This document shows, one piece after another, positions 1 through 12,235 of a DNA stretch of 64,000 bases (positions within the stretch are counted from its first letter, which is position 1; the number at the start of each line of letters is the position of its first letter). Both the position numbers and the translations under genes were made by a program. A model generated the notes under the pieces. It saw only the letters and a list, made by a program, of their open reading frames with translations, made no database searches and had not been told where the DNA came from. The DNA is from Pterobdella sp. o SKG-2022 (taxonomy: Eukaryota > Annelida > Clitellata > Hirudinida > Piscicolidae): positions 17,936,589-18,000,588 of the forward strand of contig OZ038320.1 of the NCBI GenBank assembly GCA_964035795.1, written 5' to 3'.

Positions 1-10
1 TTATACAGAG

Positions 11-3000
11 ATGACTACAGACCAAGCAAATAATTCAAGAATGATAAAGGACCAAGAAATCGATGAATTACTTTCAAAGTTAACCATTGAAGAACTCGAA
101 GAACTACAGATCGAACTTGTTGATGAAGATGTAAATTTATTAGAATTTGTTTCTAAAAGTTACTTAAAGTTATAATATAAGTTACTTAAAGTTATAATAT
201 AATCTAAGTTACTTAAAGTCATAATATAAAGTTACACATACAAACTATATAATTTTTTAAAAATCAATGTAGGTGAATTTTTTATGTGATATTGTTGTAT
301 TTATCAAATTCATTTTTAGAATAACAAAAATCTGTGTTTATATTATGAAAATTAGGATTAAATATGTGTTTTCAGGATCCTCACATACCAGCCTCACAAA
401 GGTGTCGGTACCAAACAAATAAAGAAGCCACTGGTCCCTTTGATAGACAAAAACTTCTGGATTATTTGCATAACAAGGCAATCAATGAAGAGGATTGGGC
501 TCAAAACAAACCATTTGTAAAAGAAACTAGAGGTGATTGGGGTGCTGAAAGGTTTATTGTTAGAGCATGTCAATAATTTAAAAAATTTTTCTATAATCCA
601 ATATAAGAATTTATGTTATAAATTTTTTATTTAAACATTCTTTATAAATCATTAAAAGGCAAAACTTTTTTTGATTTTCAATTGGCTGAGTTTCAAAATG
701 TCATCAATTGAGCATTTTTAATCATGAAATCAGGTAAAGTGTGGAAGCCAAAACAGGTTGAGAAGGTTGAAGAACCAAAAGGAGAGCTTGATCGTGCATA
801 TGATGAAGCTTTGGCACAGGCCACTGAAGAAGAATTAGTCGATCTAGCTGGTGAGTAGCTAATCATTAATTATTAAGCATATTAGATTGTACTTCTTTAA
901 GTTTCTCAATTTCTAGAATTGACATCAGTCAGTTTAGATTATGGTTACAACTTATGTATAACAAGAGCATGTTTTATGGTAAAACCATATGGAAAATTAT
1001 AGCTTTATTTTCAAATAAATGTATGATATCTGTGGTCTTGGGCATAACATGAAACTGCAACAAAGACAGCGTCTCCAAATTGAGACTGTTTTCCTGTTAT
1101 AATCTGGATAACAGTAGACTTTGGTGGCAGGTAGTGACAAACTGATATTCTGGTATCGTTGTCATTTGGCTTGGCAAAAGATCATTCTTTTTTGACAATG
1201 GCAAGGCAAACTGCCCAAGTGTGAGAAGGGCGGCTCTTGAATTCCGATAATTTCAAGTTGGACGTTAGCTTGAGCTGGCAGTTCTATGAAAATTTTGTCC
1301 AAACTAAAATGGCTTTCAAAAAATATTTTTACACTAAAAGTAGTGTCAGTATTCATATGCGTACTGGTAATGCTTCGGGCTTGGCTGGCTCCCGGGTGTG
1401 GAATGCAGAGTCCGACTCAGGCGAATCAAGTGAGCACCCGAAAACGACGTTCAGAGTAACTTCTTTGAATGTTAGTAGTTTAAAGAGCAGAGGCAATAAG
1501 GTGGTAGAGACTATGTCTCGGAGAAGAGTGGACATTTGTGCGATCCAAGAGCATAGATAGGGTGGTGGCACTGCGTCAAATCAATCCCGCATTTTGAAGG
1601 GCAAGAATTCAGCCTATAAGTTTTATTGGTGTGGCAATAAATCAAGTCTCGGCGGTGCTGGATTTCTTTGGCAGAAAAATGGACACAATGTTTTTGAAGT
1701 TTAACGAGTCTCAGACAGGATTCTAGTACTACGTCTTGTTCTTGAGGAGTCTGTGTTCACCTTTGTTTTAGTCTATGTCCCACAAGCTAGTTGTTCGAAT
1801 GAAGAAAAAACAATGTTTTATGATGAGTTGCAGAAATGTCTCTCAAAAGTACCATCTTCTGAGATTCTCATCCCATTGGGTGACTGGAATGGGCATGTTG
1901 GTTAGAAAGCTGGTGGTTTTGAAGACGTACATGGCGGTTTTGATTATGGCACCCGTAACTCTGAAGGTGAGCGAATTTTAGAATTCGCAATGGCCAACAA
2001 TCTTTTTGTCACCAACACTTTTCACGAAAAGGGAGTCCCATCTTGTGACCTATAACTCCGGTGGTTCCAAGTCTCAGATTGACTTCATTCTTTGTCGAAA
2101 AACTTTTAAAAGTATGGTAAAGTATGTCAAAGTCATTCTTGGAGAGAAATGTGCATTGCAACACTATCTGTTGGTCTGTGATCTTGTTCATACTTTAAGA
2201 AGGAATGTGAAGCGGAAATTTAACCCTCGTTTTCGAACTTGGAAACTCCAAGATCCAGCAGTTGCAAAGAGTTTGCCATTTCTTTGAACGCCAAGTTAAC
2301 AGCGGCTTGGGTCATGAATTTTCCAAATGTGAAGAAAATATGGGCTCATCTCAAAAAGTCTCTTCTTGAAATCTCTTCAGAGGTCTGTGGTACATCTCTG
2401 AGCCACCAGTGGGAAGGCCAAACATGGTGGTAGACGCTGTGAATGAAAAAAGAAACCGTTATGAGGCTTTTAAAAAGCTTCTAATTCAGAGGCTATTTAA
2501 TGAAGCTAACAGCTAAAGAAGCTTATAACGAGCGTGTTGCTAAGCGTCTTGTTTGGTTGGCAAAAAGTGAACCGGAAAGGGATGCATTTTCTGCTATAAC
2601 ATCTGGCCGTAATGAAATATATCACTTGGCCAGGCAGATGGACAGTCATAACCGTGATGTAATAGGGGATAGATGTGTCAGAAATGATGCTGGTAAACTC
2701 ACTTTAAGTGATGCCCAAAAAATGAATGCCTGGGTTGAACATCATGAAAGGCTGTCAAATGTTGAGTTTGATTGGTCTAGCGAGTCTTTTTTTATATTAC
2801 CCTCTAGTTCCGCCGTGTAGATTAGGAACGTACCCTATCTTCATCATCAGACTGTTAGTGTTGGTCTTAGGATGTCTCTTTGCATATTAAGAACTTGTCC
2901 TAAGAACCTAGCCTGGTGAGAGCAGATTGATGAAACAGACTGTGTGGGGTTCTCCGAAAAAATTATCTTGAAACAAGATAAAATTAGTAAACCTAAAGGA

Positions 3001-6000
3001 TTACTGGAGGACAGGGAAGGGTCGTTTAGATTTGTACCCTGAAAAGGTAGTAGCCCCACCAACTAGCACGCCTAAAAGCTAGGGCGTAGATGCCTTTTAA
3101 TGTCATGCTTTGGACAGGTGCCTTTTAACGTCGCGCTTTGGTCTCTTTCTTTTGTTTCACCGATCCTTGGCCCTTCTCCTTCTGTTACACTGTCACAGGT
3201 CAGTGATGCCATTAAGAAAATTAAGTTTCGTAAAACAGCAGGACCCTCTGGCATAGTGGCCGAAATTTTATAAGCGTCTGTAGGGTTAAAAGACTTGGCC
3301 CACCTCATCAAATCAGTTATTGCTGAAGGTGTAGTTCCTGCTGATTGGCGTGATAGCATCATTGTAAACCTCTACAAAGGTCAGGGGGATGCTTCGGATT
3401 GAGGAAATTATAGAGGCCTCAAGCTGACAGATCATGTGATAAAGCTTCTTGAGCGACGAATCAGAAAGATGGTGGATCTTGATGAGATGCAGTTTAGCTT
3501 TGTTCCTGGTAGGAGCGCCACTGATGCAGTTTTTATTGTCCGTCAGTTGCAGGAAAAATATTTAGCCGTCAAAAAACCATTTTTTTAACTTCGAGCACCC
3601 TAGTCTTGCTTGGGTGCTTCTCATGTCCCCATCAAGAACGTCCAGTGGTCGAGGAGCTCAGCCGCTCTCACAGGGTCGGTCCACAGACTCTCGGGACCCA
3701 GTGTGGTATTTTTTTTGGGACAGGTAAAGAGGTGAGGGGTGTCATGAGGGTGTGTATGGCAAAGTGGGCATGAAGGTGAAGGATTAGATGAGGTGAGGTT
3801 TTGTTGAGGTATGAGAGGATGAAAGGTGATTTGTTTGATCTGAGTTGGGCGAGAGTGCGGCGAGTGTGGTGGTCTAGGGTGGTTTCTGATTCATGAATAG
3901 GTGGGAGTTGCTTGCTAAGGATTTTGTTGTAAGTGGATGATATGTAGTCATGAACTAATTTTGTGTGTAATATTTTCTTATTGTTTTTTATTTGTGTAAA
4001 CGAGGTGTTCTGGGAGGGGGGTATGTTTAGGGTGTAGTTGATGTTGTTGAATGTGGATTTTTTTTTTGTACTGGGGTGGGTTTAGGGGATTAGTGGGGTG
4101 GGAGGCTTTTTGTATGAGTTGGGATGCATGAAGTTTGGGGGGTTTTTGAGTGGGAGAATTTTGGTCTCTGAGTGGAGGTGTTGGGTGTTGGTGTCTAGGG
4201 TGCAGCCAGTGATTGTTCTCAGGGCTGCGTTTTGGATTTTTTTGAGTTTGTTGAAGGAGGTGGATGAGATGATGGGTGACCAGATGGTGTTGGCGTATTC
4301 GATGATGGGGAGGAGTAATGTTTTGTATGTGGTGATGAGTGTTTCCTTGCTTTTTCTCCAGTGTGTTGATGTGAGGAGTTTTAAGAGATTGTTTTTTTTT
4401 TGCTTTTGTGATGGTGTTGTCTGTGTGGGTGGAGAATTTTAGTTTGGGGTCAAAAGTTAAACCAAGGATGGAAATGGTGGTGATAGGAGTGTTGTTGATA
4501 TGGATGTTCAGTGGCTTATTATATTTTTTTTTTATTACCCTCATGTTCCGCCGTTTAGGTTAGGAACGTACTCTATCTTCATCATCAGGCTGTTAGTGTT
4601 GGTCTTAGGATGTTTCTTTGCATTTTAAGGACTTGTTCTGAGAACCTAGCCTGATGAGAGCAGACTGATGAAACAGTCTGTGTGGGCTCCTCCAAAAAAT
4701 TATCTTGAAACAAGCTAAAATTAGTAGGCCAAAGGGATTACTGGAGGACAGGGAAGGGCCGTTTAGTTTTGTACCCTGGAAGGCTAGCAGGCCTAAACGC
4801 TGGGGCGTAGATGTCTTAATGTCTTGCCTTGGACATGTGCCTTTTAACGTCATGCCCAGGACTAGTCTTATTATATTCTGAGGGGTTGGGGTCCATGAGA
4901 GTTGAAGTGCTTTTGGTGGGGTTGATTTCTAGGTTGTTATTGTAAGCCCATGTTTGTATCTCGTTAAGATATGGAAGGAGGTTCTGGATGGCTGTGTTGG
5001 TGTTGGAGTGGGATGATGTTAGGGTGATGTCGTCTGCGTAGATGATGAGGTTGAGTGAGTTGATTTTGGGGAGTGGTATGTCTGAGAGGTATATGTTGAA
5101 TAGTGTGGGTGATAGGACGTCCTCTTGGGGAACTCCCGCTTTGATTGTTATATGAGATGTATTGCCGGCGGCCTTTTAGGTAGATTGGCTAAGAATTTGA
5201 CTAATGTTGTAGGAATGTGGGTGTTGTGTATTTTGTGAATGATTTGGTGGATGTTCAATGTGTCGAATGCTTTAGTCATGTCGAGAGTGGTGAGGATTGT
5301 TCTATGAGAGGGTTTTTTTTTATTGAAATCTGTAAGTATGGTGTTATTGATTTGGTGTATGACTGTGATGGTAGAGTGTGCAGCTTTGAAGCCGTGTTGG
5401 TGTGTTAGGAGGATTATATTAGTGGTGATGTGTGGGAGGATGATTTTTTCTAGGGTTTTTGCTATGGGAGAGAGTAGGGCTATTGGTCGGTATGAGGAGG
5501 GGAGTGAAGGGTCTTTGTTGGGTTTGGCGATGGAAATGCTTTTGGAGGTTTTCCATATTTGGGGTATGATGTTTGTGTTGATTGTGAGGTTGAAGAGATT
5601 GGTTAAGTGTTTGATGGCTATGGGTCCTAGGTGTTTGAGGTGCTTGATGTTTATATTATCAGGTTCTGTGGAATTGTAGTTTTTGGATTGTTTTATGGCA
5701 TTAGTGGTTTTTGTTTCTGTGATCATTATTGGGGTTGATGTGAGTGATTTGGTGAGTTTATTATTCTGTAAGTGGGGCTGGAGGAGTGTTTTGTGGTTGA
5801 TTTGAAGTATTTGTTTAGTGTGTTGGCTTTTTGTGTGTCTGTGTTGGCTGTTTTGTTGTTGTGGGTGATGGTTATTTTAGTGGAAGTGGTGGTTTTTTTA
5901 GGGTTAAGAGCCTTTACTGTAGACCATAGGATGTTGGATTTTTTCTTGTGATCCCAGTCGGCTTTCAGATGCTCTTCCCATTTTTGTTTTTTGTGTTATT

Positions 6001-9000
6001 GCATGAGGTGGGTGATGTGTTGGTTGAAAATGGGTAGTGAGGGATCTTTGTTATTAAGGGCGCTGGTGTGGTTACGTTTAGGTATGTGTGGTGATGTTTT
6101 CAGGGAGTGGAGTATGGGTGGGTTTTATAGCTCCTTTGGGGATGTTTTTGCGGTCTGATGCGAGTATAGCGTGTGTAATGAGGTGGTTAGCTGTGTTTTT
6201 GAGTGTGTTCTATGTCCTTGGTGTATTGGAGCCAGTTGGCTTTCTTGTAGTTGGTAAGAGTTCTGAGGGGTTTAGTTGTGAATATTTTGTATTTTTTTTG
6301 AAGGTGATGAGAATGGGGAGATGGTCGGAGTTCAGAGCTTTTGTTTTTGTCAAGTGAGGTTGGCTGATATTGTGGTGTCTGCTGTATTGATGTCGTGGGA
6401 GGTGGGTTGTTGATTTGGGTTGAATGGTGGTTGGGTGGGAGTGTTTTGGTTGAAAATGATGTGGTTTGAATTGAGAGTGAGTGAAGTTATGAGTTGGCCT
6501 CTGTGGTCTGTGAAGGGAGAGTGCCATGTTTTTGAGTGAGCATTAAAGTCACCCGTGATTATGGAATTGGGAAGGCTTGTGAGGTGGATGAAGAGGTTGG
6601 TGATTGAGTTATCCATGTTGTTGGTGTTGGGTAGGATATAGACGTTCGAAATATGTAGATTGGTTTGTTTGAAGTGTATTTTTATGGTGAGGAGTACGAT
6701 TTTTTGGTGGTCAGGTTTGTAGGAGTGGGGATTTGTGAGTAGGTTATGTTGTTGTTGATGTAGGTTAGCAGACCTCCACCTTTTTGGGATAATGGCTTGT
6801 TTAGTCTAATGGCTGAAAAGTTAGGGATGTGTGAGGTTTTGTGTTTGTTGTCGAGGTTGGATTCTTGTAGTGGGATAATGTGTATTTTTTGTTTGTGTAT
6901 TAGGTGGGTGAGTTTGGTTGTTTTCTTGGTGATTGAGTTGATATTGAGCTGTATTATGTTGATATTGTTGGTGTCGTTATGGGGGGTGTGAGGGGAGGAG
7001 TTGGTTTTGTTTAGTTTGTTGATGTGTGTGGGAGGTTTTTTGTGTCGGATTGTGTGCGTGAGGAAGAGTTTTTGGAGGAGGGATTTGATTTGTGTGACAT
7101 ATGAATGAGGGTGAGTAGGATTTGAGGTTGGTGTGTGAACATTTGAGGTGAATCCAGTGAGGGATGATATGATTGTATTGGATGGAGGTTTTATATGGAG
7201 TGATTTTGTGTGTACATACAGCACAGTACCACATGGGTCCTGGGTTGTTTTTCACATCTCCTGCGAGAAGCAGCTGAGCCCTTTTCCACCAGCCAGAGTT
7301 TTGCTGGGGCAGGCCATAAAAAAGATGGCCTGATTTGAGGTCCTCTTGTTGAAAGAGAGAGAGAAGACTCTTGTTTTTGTTGATTTAGAGAAGGCCTTTG
7401 ATCAAGTTTCGTGCAAAGTGATTTGGTGGGCAATGAGAAAGCTCGAGGTTGAAGAATGGGCTGTCCCTGTATATATATTGGAGCAAAGTCGAGTACGCAT
7501 TAATAACCAGCTCAGCAATGAGTTTGATGTAAATGTTGGTGTACATCAGGGATCTGTATTGAACCCTTTACTTTTGTCTAGCTTTGTCTAGAGAGTTAAG
7601 AACAATAGTCACACTATGTTAATGTTTTATGATAAGGCTATACTTATCGAAAATTATAGCTTTTCTTTTAAATAAATGTATGAATCCTCAATTGATGTTT
7701 TTAAAGTTTAAATTTCACTTATTTTATATATTAATCTACCACAGCATATAATTTAACAATTACAGCCATTTTGGGTTTCCATGGCATGCTGAATCAGAGT
7801 CAATACCACCATGCTTTTGTGTCAGGAGAGCAGGCCAAGGATATTCCTGGAGGATTACAAGGTTTTATCATTGGTTTTTGAGGTCTTGTATAATATATAG
7901 GTGTTTACTTAGCTTTATCATCAACTTTAATGCCCCTCTATGGTTTTAGTATGAGAATGATGTTTATTTAGTGTGTTATGAACATTTGGTATTCCAAATG
8001 TTTGATTTTATGTTTTATTCGTTTTCCTTTTTGCAATTATATATTTGAAAGCTTCAATTCTCGTAAAAGTATATCCCTTTTTTAATTTATCTACCTCAAA
8101 TCAATTTCCTTAAACTTCTATGCTACCTGAATTGTCATTACAAAACTATTATATTAGATTATCACTTGATAATGTAAGCTAGCCTTAATAAATACTTTGT
8201 GTTTTTTGTCCTTACTTTTAGATTCAGGCTATTGTACTTCATCAAAACTATCAAACTTTACCACATACTTCATGACTCAGACTGATTCATCTATCTTATT
8301 GAGATAAAATTTATTTAAATTTTACATGTGTTATTTGTAAAATACTCATTAATTGAATATTATAAATTTTTAGTTATATAATTTATAGTTGCTTTCTAGA
8401 TTTGATGCCAATAGATTTGGCACACTAATTTAATTTTCACATAAATATATTGGTTTGTTATTCCATTGAATTTGATTGATGACATTTTAAAATTTATAAT
8501 TTTTATCAAATTCAAATTTCTTTTTTTTTCTTTTTATAAAAGATCTTTTTATCTAACATTATCTTGATACTTCTCGATGCAGCTATAACCAAATGTGAGC
8601 CTTGCAAGCATTATGACTATGAGCCTCCAAACACCACCAACATACACGACACTACACAGCAAGTCAAAGATAACGATCCCACTCTGACCTCTCTCAACTT
8701 CAATAATATCAAGGTTTCAAATTTGTGTAAAATTGCACTTTATCACTTAAATATTTAGAAATGTTTCTGAATTTCATGTAGTAAATCTCAAACTTGTATA
8801 AAATTCTTTGATCAAATGAAGTTCCATGTTTATCGATGTTTCATGATGTCTTGTTTTGTTAACCTTTTAGGTTGTTTTTAAAACAACGTTCATTAATTTA
8901 AAATTAGCTTCTAAATTGCTTCATCATTTATAATGATACTTCATTAAATTAAAATATTAATTTTATTTTCTTTTCTTTTTTAGGATATTCCGACAACGAT

Positions 9001-10489
9001 TTTCATGCAACTATTTGAAGCTCTCCAACACAACACCCACCTCAAACAATTGCACCTTGCTAACACCGCTTTAACCGATGCCTCTTCTAATGTGGTTTTA
9101 TGGATTTTTAATAATGAAAGATGATTAATGTTTTAAATTACAAATCTTTTGTACTCATGCCACAAGTAGAAAAACTTATGAGTTTGAACACTTCAACATT
9201 TTTTCGCTATTATTATATTTTAATGTTTTAAAATGTTTCCCAGTGTTCTAATTGATTAATCCAATGATTGATTATCATCAAACAGCTATTGGTAGAAGCA
9301 CTCAAACACAACAAAACACTCACTCATCTCAACGTAGAAAGCAATTTTTTAAGGTTTGACCTATAGTTATATTTTATTATCGTTTTTTCCAATTCCTCGA
9401 TTCTATATGGTTTTATTTTATATAGTTGAGCATCATTAGCTCTATACAATTTTGTGCTCAAAGAGTTTTTCAAGTTCTATGAAACTTAATTTTATTCATT
9501 TAAAATAATGTAACATATTTTTAAATAAACTAATTATAAATAATTATATATGAAAATATAAATAAATTTAAGGATCTAAAGGGCATTACATGAAATAACA
9601 CAATATCATTTCAGTGGTCACCTAATCACACAACTGCTCGCATCAATCAACCAACAACAAACCGTCACAGAGATCAAAGTAGCCAATCAGGTTGGGGCTT
9701 ATCACTTAATTATGTCAACTATTTTTAGCCGATTTTTAAACCAATTGTTACAATTGTTATTGAATATTTTTATTGGACAAATCTATCGGCAGCGTTTTTT
9801 TGTCTAATTTTTTTTTCGTTTCTGAAACTTTCTTTATAAATTTCTTGTTTTGTAATTTAAATAAAATTTTTTTGAATTGTCACCAGAGACCTGAAGTACT
9901 GGGAGTGAAGAGTGAGATGGAAATAGCTCGATTGATGCGCTCAAATAAGTCAGTCTTTTGGTTTTTAAAAGAAATATTTTGAGAGATACTATGTTTTTTT
10001 TAAATTGATGTGGACTATAGAGAAATATTAAAACATATGCATTTTTAACTATTTTTAACGTCGATTTATAAGAGAATTTTACTACATTTAATAAGCTAAA
10101 TCACCTAGAGTTCTCGATAAGTTTAGCCTTATCATAAAACATTTGAAAAGTTATGTTCATTTCAAATTGATTATTAAAAGGAGTTTGTTACGTTTCGGAG
10201 TGTTTTTGGAGGTGGCAGGAGCTAGGTTGAGTGTCGACCAATCACTGCAGAGAAACAATGATGCTGGTGGGTGCATATGCTTGTTTAAATCTTATCAAGT
10301 TGTTTGTATGCGTGTATATATTATAAAATAGTTTTATCCTATTAACCCCTTTGTATGTGTGGATATATAATCAAATAAGTTTAGCAGTTGCACTAAACCT
10401 GTTTCAACTCTCGTTCTACAAAGTATAATTTCTTACTTTTGATGCATAATACTATAAACCCAGTGAGAAAGGAAAGACTGGGAAAATGA
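11..10489 (+). CDS. TMOD: Tropomodulin, complete coding sequence in 11 exons
   Basis: Tropomodulins cap the slow-growing (pointed) end of actin filaments, with tropomyosin, in muscle thin filaments and the membrane skeleton. Coding exons: 11-130, 376-532, 734-850, 7766-7861, 8583-8713, 8984-9094, 9286-9353, 9615-9690, 9887-9948, 10181-10266, 10464-10489. They sum to 1050 nt, 349 residues, close to the usual 350-360, and all phases agree. The N-terminal tropomyosin/actin-binding part has the motifs TIEELEELQIEL and TGPFDRQKLLDYL; the C-terminal half is the leucine-rich-repeat domain, with LNFNNI, LKHNKTLTHLNVESN and SEMEIARLMRSN. An acceptor (ttatacag) lies 2 bases before the ATG, so an untranslated 5' exon lies outside the window. 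Intron 3 (851-7765) is swollen by nested LINEs. The tail is short, ending RKERLGK. Confidence 0.96.
157..236. repeat. 22-bp AT-rich tandem repeat in tropomodulin intron 1
   Basis: Three near-identical 22-bp units, AAGTTACTTAAAGTTATAAT plus AT, lie at 157-178, 179-200 and 206-227 (one base change), followed by a partial unit. The array starts 26 bp after the exon 1 donor. It is a local minisatellite; I see no function in it. Confidence 0.85.
966..1026 (+). repeat. Repeat E, partial copy at the left edge of family A
   Basis: The string GAAAATTATAGCTTT followed by AAATAAATGTATGA matches the 3' half of repeat E (full copies at 7602-7715 and 51940-52060). The 5' half is diverged. Together with the copy directly right of family A at 7602, repeat E brackets the whole nest. 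Confidence 0.6.
2786..3140 (-). repeat. Repeat R, copy 1 (about 350 bp, inside family A)
   Basis: This block matches 4525-4866 almost throughout (shared words include TTCATCATCA, GTTAGTGTTGGTCTTAGGAT, GATTACTGGAGGACAGGGAA). It has a T-run at its left end, so its sense strand is minus with a terminal A-run. It breaks family A between the endonuclease and reverse transcriptase parts. A short imperfect duplication (GTCTTTT / GTCTCTTT) flanks it. No open frame spans it, so it is non-autonomous. Confidence 0.75.
3575..7335 (-). mobile_element. Family B non-LTR retrotransposon, near full length
   Basis: The element reads right to left, with its A-tail at the left end (T-run at about 3580). First comes a zinc-finger segment at about 7110-7240 (CAVC, then HWIHLKC) that resembles a PHD finger. 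The APE endonuclease follows (NIIQLNINSI near 6940, GGGLLTYINN near 6770, ITGDFNAHSKTWHSPF near 6540). The reverse transcriptase at 5148-5726 has SYRPIALLSPIAKTLEK, GFKAAHS and LDMTKAFDTLNIH. The 3' part of the coding region at 3978-4544 is split by repeat R. Several frameshifts make it dead. It sits inside the reverse transcriptase of family A. The 5' limit at about 7335 is set where family A coding similarity resumes. Confidence 0.85.
4525..4866 (-). repeat. Repeat R, copy 2, with a 10-bp target-site duplication
   Basis: This 342-bp insertion in family B is flanked by CTTATTATAT at 4515-4524 and again at 4867-4876. The second family B copy is uninterrupted at the matching place (15131-15145, GTTTGTTATATTCTGATG), so the empty site can be read directly. 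The sense strand is minus: it begins CTGGGCATGACGTTAAAAGG, which shares its first 17 bases or so with the 5' leader of family A near 30070-30100, and ends in AACATGAGGGTAATAAAAAA. It looks like a SINE-like rider mobilised by LINE machinery. Confidence 0.9.
7602..7715 (+). repeat. Repeat E, good copy (about 115 bp)
   Basis: It begins AACAATAGTCACACTATG and carries the core GATAAGGCTATACTTATC, then GAAAATTATAGC, then AAATAAATGTATGAAT and CTCAATTGATG. The copy at 51940-52060 agrees over the same span. GATAAG/CTTATC is an inverted repeat whose 6-base loop, GCTATA, is complementary to the downstream TATAGC. It is non-coding. Confidence 0.8.
10094..10145 (-). repeat. Repeat E, short copy in the tropomodulin intron before exon 10
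   Basis: On the minus strand it reads AATGTTTTATGATAAGGC and then TAAACTTATCGAGAA, matching the core of repeat E with the loop variant GCTAAA. It lies in the intron between exons 9887-9948 and 10181-10266. Confidence 0.65.
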
Positions 10490-11689
10490 AAGAACATCAT
10501 CGCAAATGTTTTAACGATCCAAATCTCAATGTCATTATTGTAATTATATTGATTATGTTCGTGTGTGTGCTAAACCACAGTGTTCCAGTTTTTGGTGCAT
10601 GGCGAGTAATTTATTTGGCTTTGTTTTATTCTGTATAATCACTTGTTGTAGCTTTGTATATTTTTAGAAATACTTTTTATGCTTTAAGAAACAACGGGCT
10701 ATATGATGATCATTATTTAACTTGTTTACTGGTTTCATAAGTTGTATTGTCATGTAGAGATCGGATTATGTTTTTTTTGACTCCGGCAAAATTTTTTTTG
10801 TAATTAACGAATTGTTTTTTACTCGAATTTCAATAAGTTCCAGTTTTATAATAAACGTTAGAGCATTATTATTTATATCTCAGAGGTCAAACGTAGAAGA
10901 TTTTCCATTGTATGCTTGTTCATGTATTTTTATTTTGAATCTGAAATTGTTTCAAATTATGATTTCATTCTTTCGCAATCAAAATTGTCTTTTAGTCATT
11001 ATTTTTGTTCGTCTTTTTATTTATTATTTATACTTTATAAATCTTTATCATATTATAATTATATGCGTAATGCTTTAATTAATTAAACAATCGAGAATAT
11101 CTTTGTTAATACCAACCAATTTTTTTCCTTTAGTTATTTCATAATAAAATTAATTATTTTAACTCAAGTTGATGTTAATACGTTTTCGATAATTTTAGTT
11201 TTAATTTTACGTGTAAAATTAAATGTTTGAATCCATTAATGGGCACATCACAATATTAATACAACTAAGAGTCATTTTTTATTTTGATATAACTTCAAAA
11301 AGTAAATAATTCGAATACATCTAAAAGCAAAGTGCACTTTGCTTTTAGATGCACAAAGTCAAGGTCTGCGAGAAATGAAGGATTAAGAGTATATAGGGGC
11401 TTGGAAAACTTTGCGAACCGAAAATTCAAAGTTGATAAAAGATATATATATTATATTTAAGAAGTTTAAATTAAAGATTTAAATTTTCCTTGAATGTTGT
11501 CATTTCATTCATTATGCGTAATACATTTTCCAGTAATTCTTCTATAGGTAAACAGTTCGTTCTTGTTAGCCAAATTAGAGATTCAAGAAAAAATGATGTA
11601 AAGTATATAACGTAACTCACGCTTTATCAAATATATATGAAAATAGTCAAAAGCCTTTGTACCAGTCAAATATAAACAATCTAAATAAG

Positions 11690-12235
11690 TTCAGAAGGAA
11701 GTGAGCTAGCTGTTACACGAAGAATAGGGCTGGGCTGGAAGGCATGCAACAGTATGTCTTCTGTGTTATGTGGTAAAAGGCACGCATGGAATATCAAATT
11801 TATAGAGCACGTGTAAGGCCTGTCATGACATATGGCTTGGAAACTTGGGTGGTAAGATCCGATGAAGAGAGTATTTTGAAAAGAGCAGAAAAACGGATGC
11901 TCTGAATGACGTGCAGCTAGTTGATGGTGTGAGTACAAAAGATTTGATGATTAGATTGGTGTTGGGTAATACGATTATCGAAGTTGTGAAACAAGAGTTT
12001 GAGATGGCTGGGTCATGTTTTAAGAAATGAGGATAATGATTTTGTTGAGCAGACGTGGAGGTTTGAGGTGGAAGACAGTATAGGGAGGGAAGGCCAAGGT
12101 TACCTTTTTAAAGTAAGATGGCAAACCTTTTTCGTGGGCTTAGGTTAGGTCTTGAAGATGCCTAAGACAGGGTGAATTGGAGGGCGACGGTTAGGTCGTG
12201 AAAAGAAGTCGGTGACTTCTTGGAAAAGTGATAGA
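11690..12235 (+). mobile_element. LINE 3' relic (end of ORF2)
   Basis: Conceptual translation with frameshifts gives the usual C-terminal region of a LINE ORF2: YRARVRPVMTYGLETWVV (about 11797-11850), KRAEKRML (about 11880), then LRWLGHVLRNEDND (about 12000-12035) and DRVNWRATV near the end (about 12170). There is no reverse transcriptase core here, so this is a 5'-truncated copy. The clade is not resolved. The rest of 10490-13330 is AT-rich spacer in which I see no gene. Confidence 0.7.

Larger units (their letters stand above)
1027..7601 (+). mobile_element. Family A non-LTR retrotransposon, decayed and interrupted
   Basis: The element runs 1027 to about 3570 and resumes at about 7340-7601. 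After a 5' leader shared with copies at 13.5, 29.5 and 49 kb comes an APE-type endonuclease, broken by stops and a frameshift (DICAIQEH near 1535, LGDWNGHVG near 1880, SQIDFILCR near 2075). The reverse transcriptase follows (AGPSGIVAEIL near 3240, ADWRDSIIVNLYKG near 3340, FVPGRSATDA near 3500). Its next block, FVDLEKAFDQV with the first catalytic Asp, is at about 7374-7410, on the far side of the family B insertion. The RT then stops at GVHQGSVL and the 3' end is missing. It lies in the sense orientation of tropomodulin intron 3. The clade is uncertain (RTE/CR1/jockey-like). Confidence 0.85.

Noticed and set aside
7627..7660. Repeat E as a hammerhead ribozyme
   Set aside because: The conserved CTGATGA and GAAA core pieces are not present in the required order; only the paired inverted repeats are supported.
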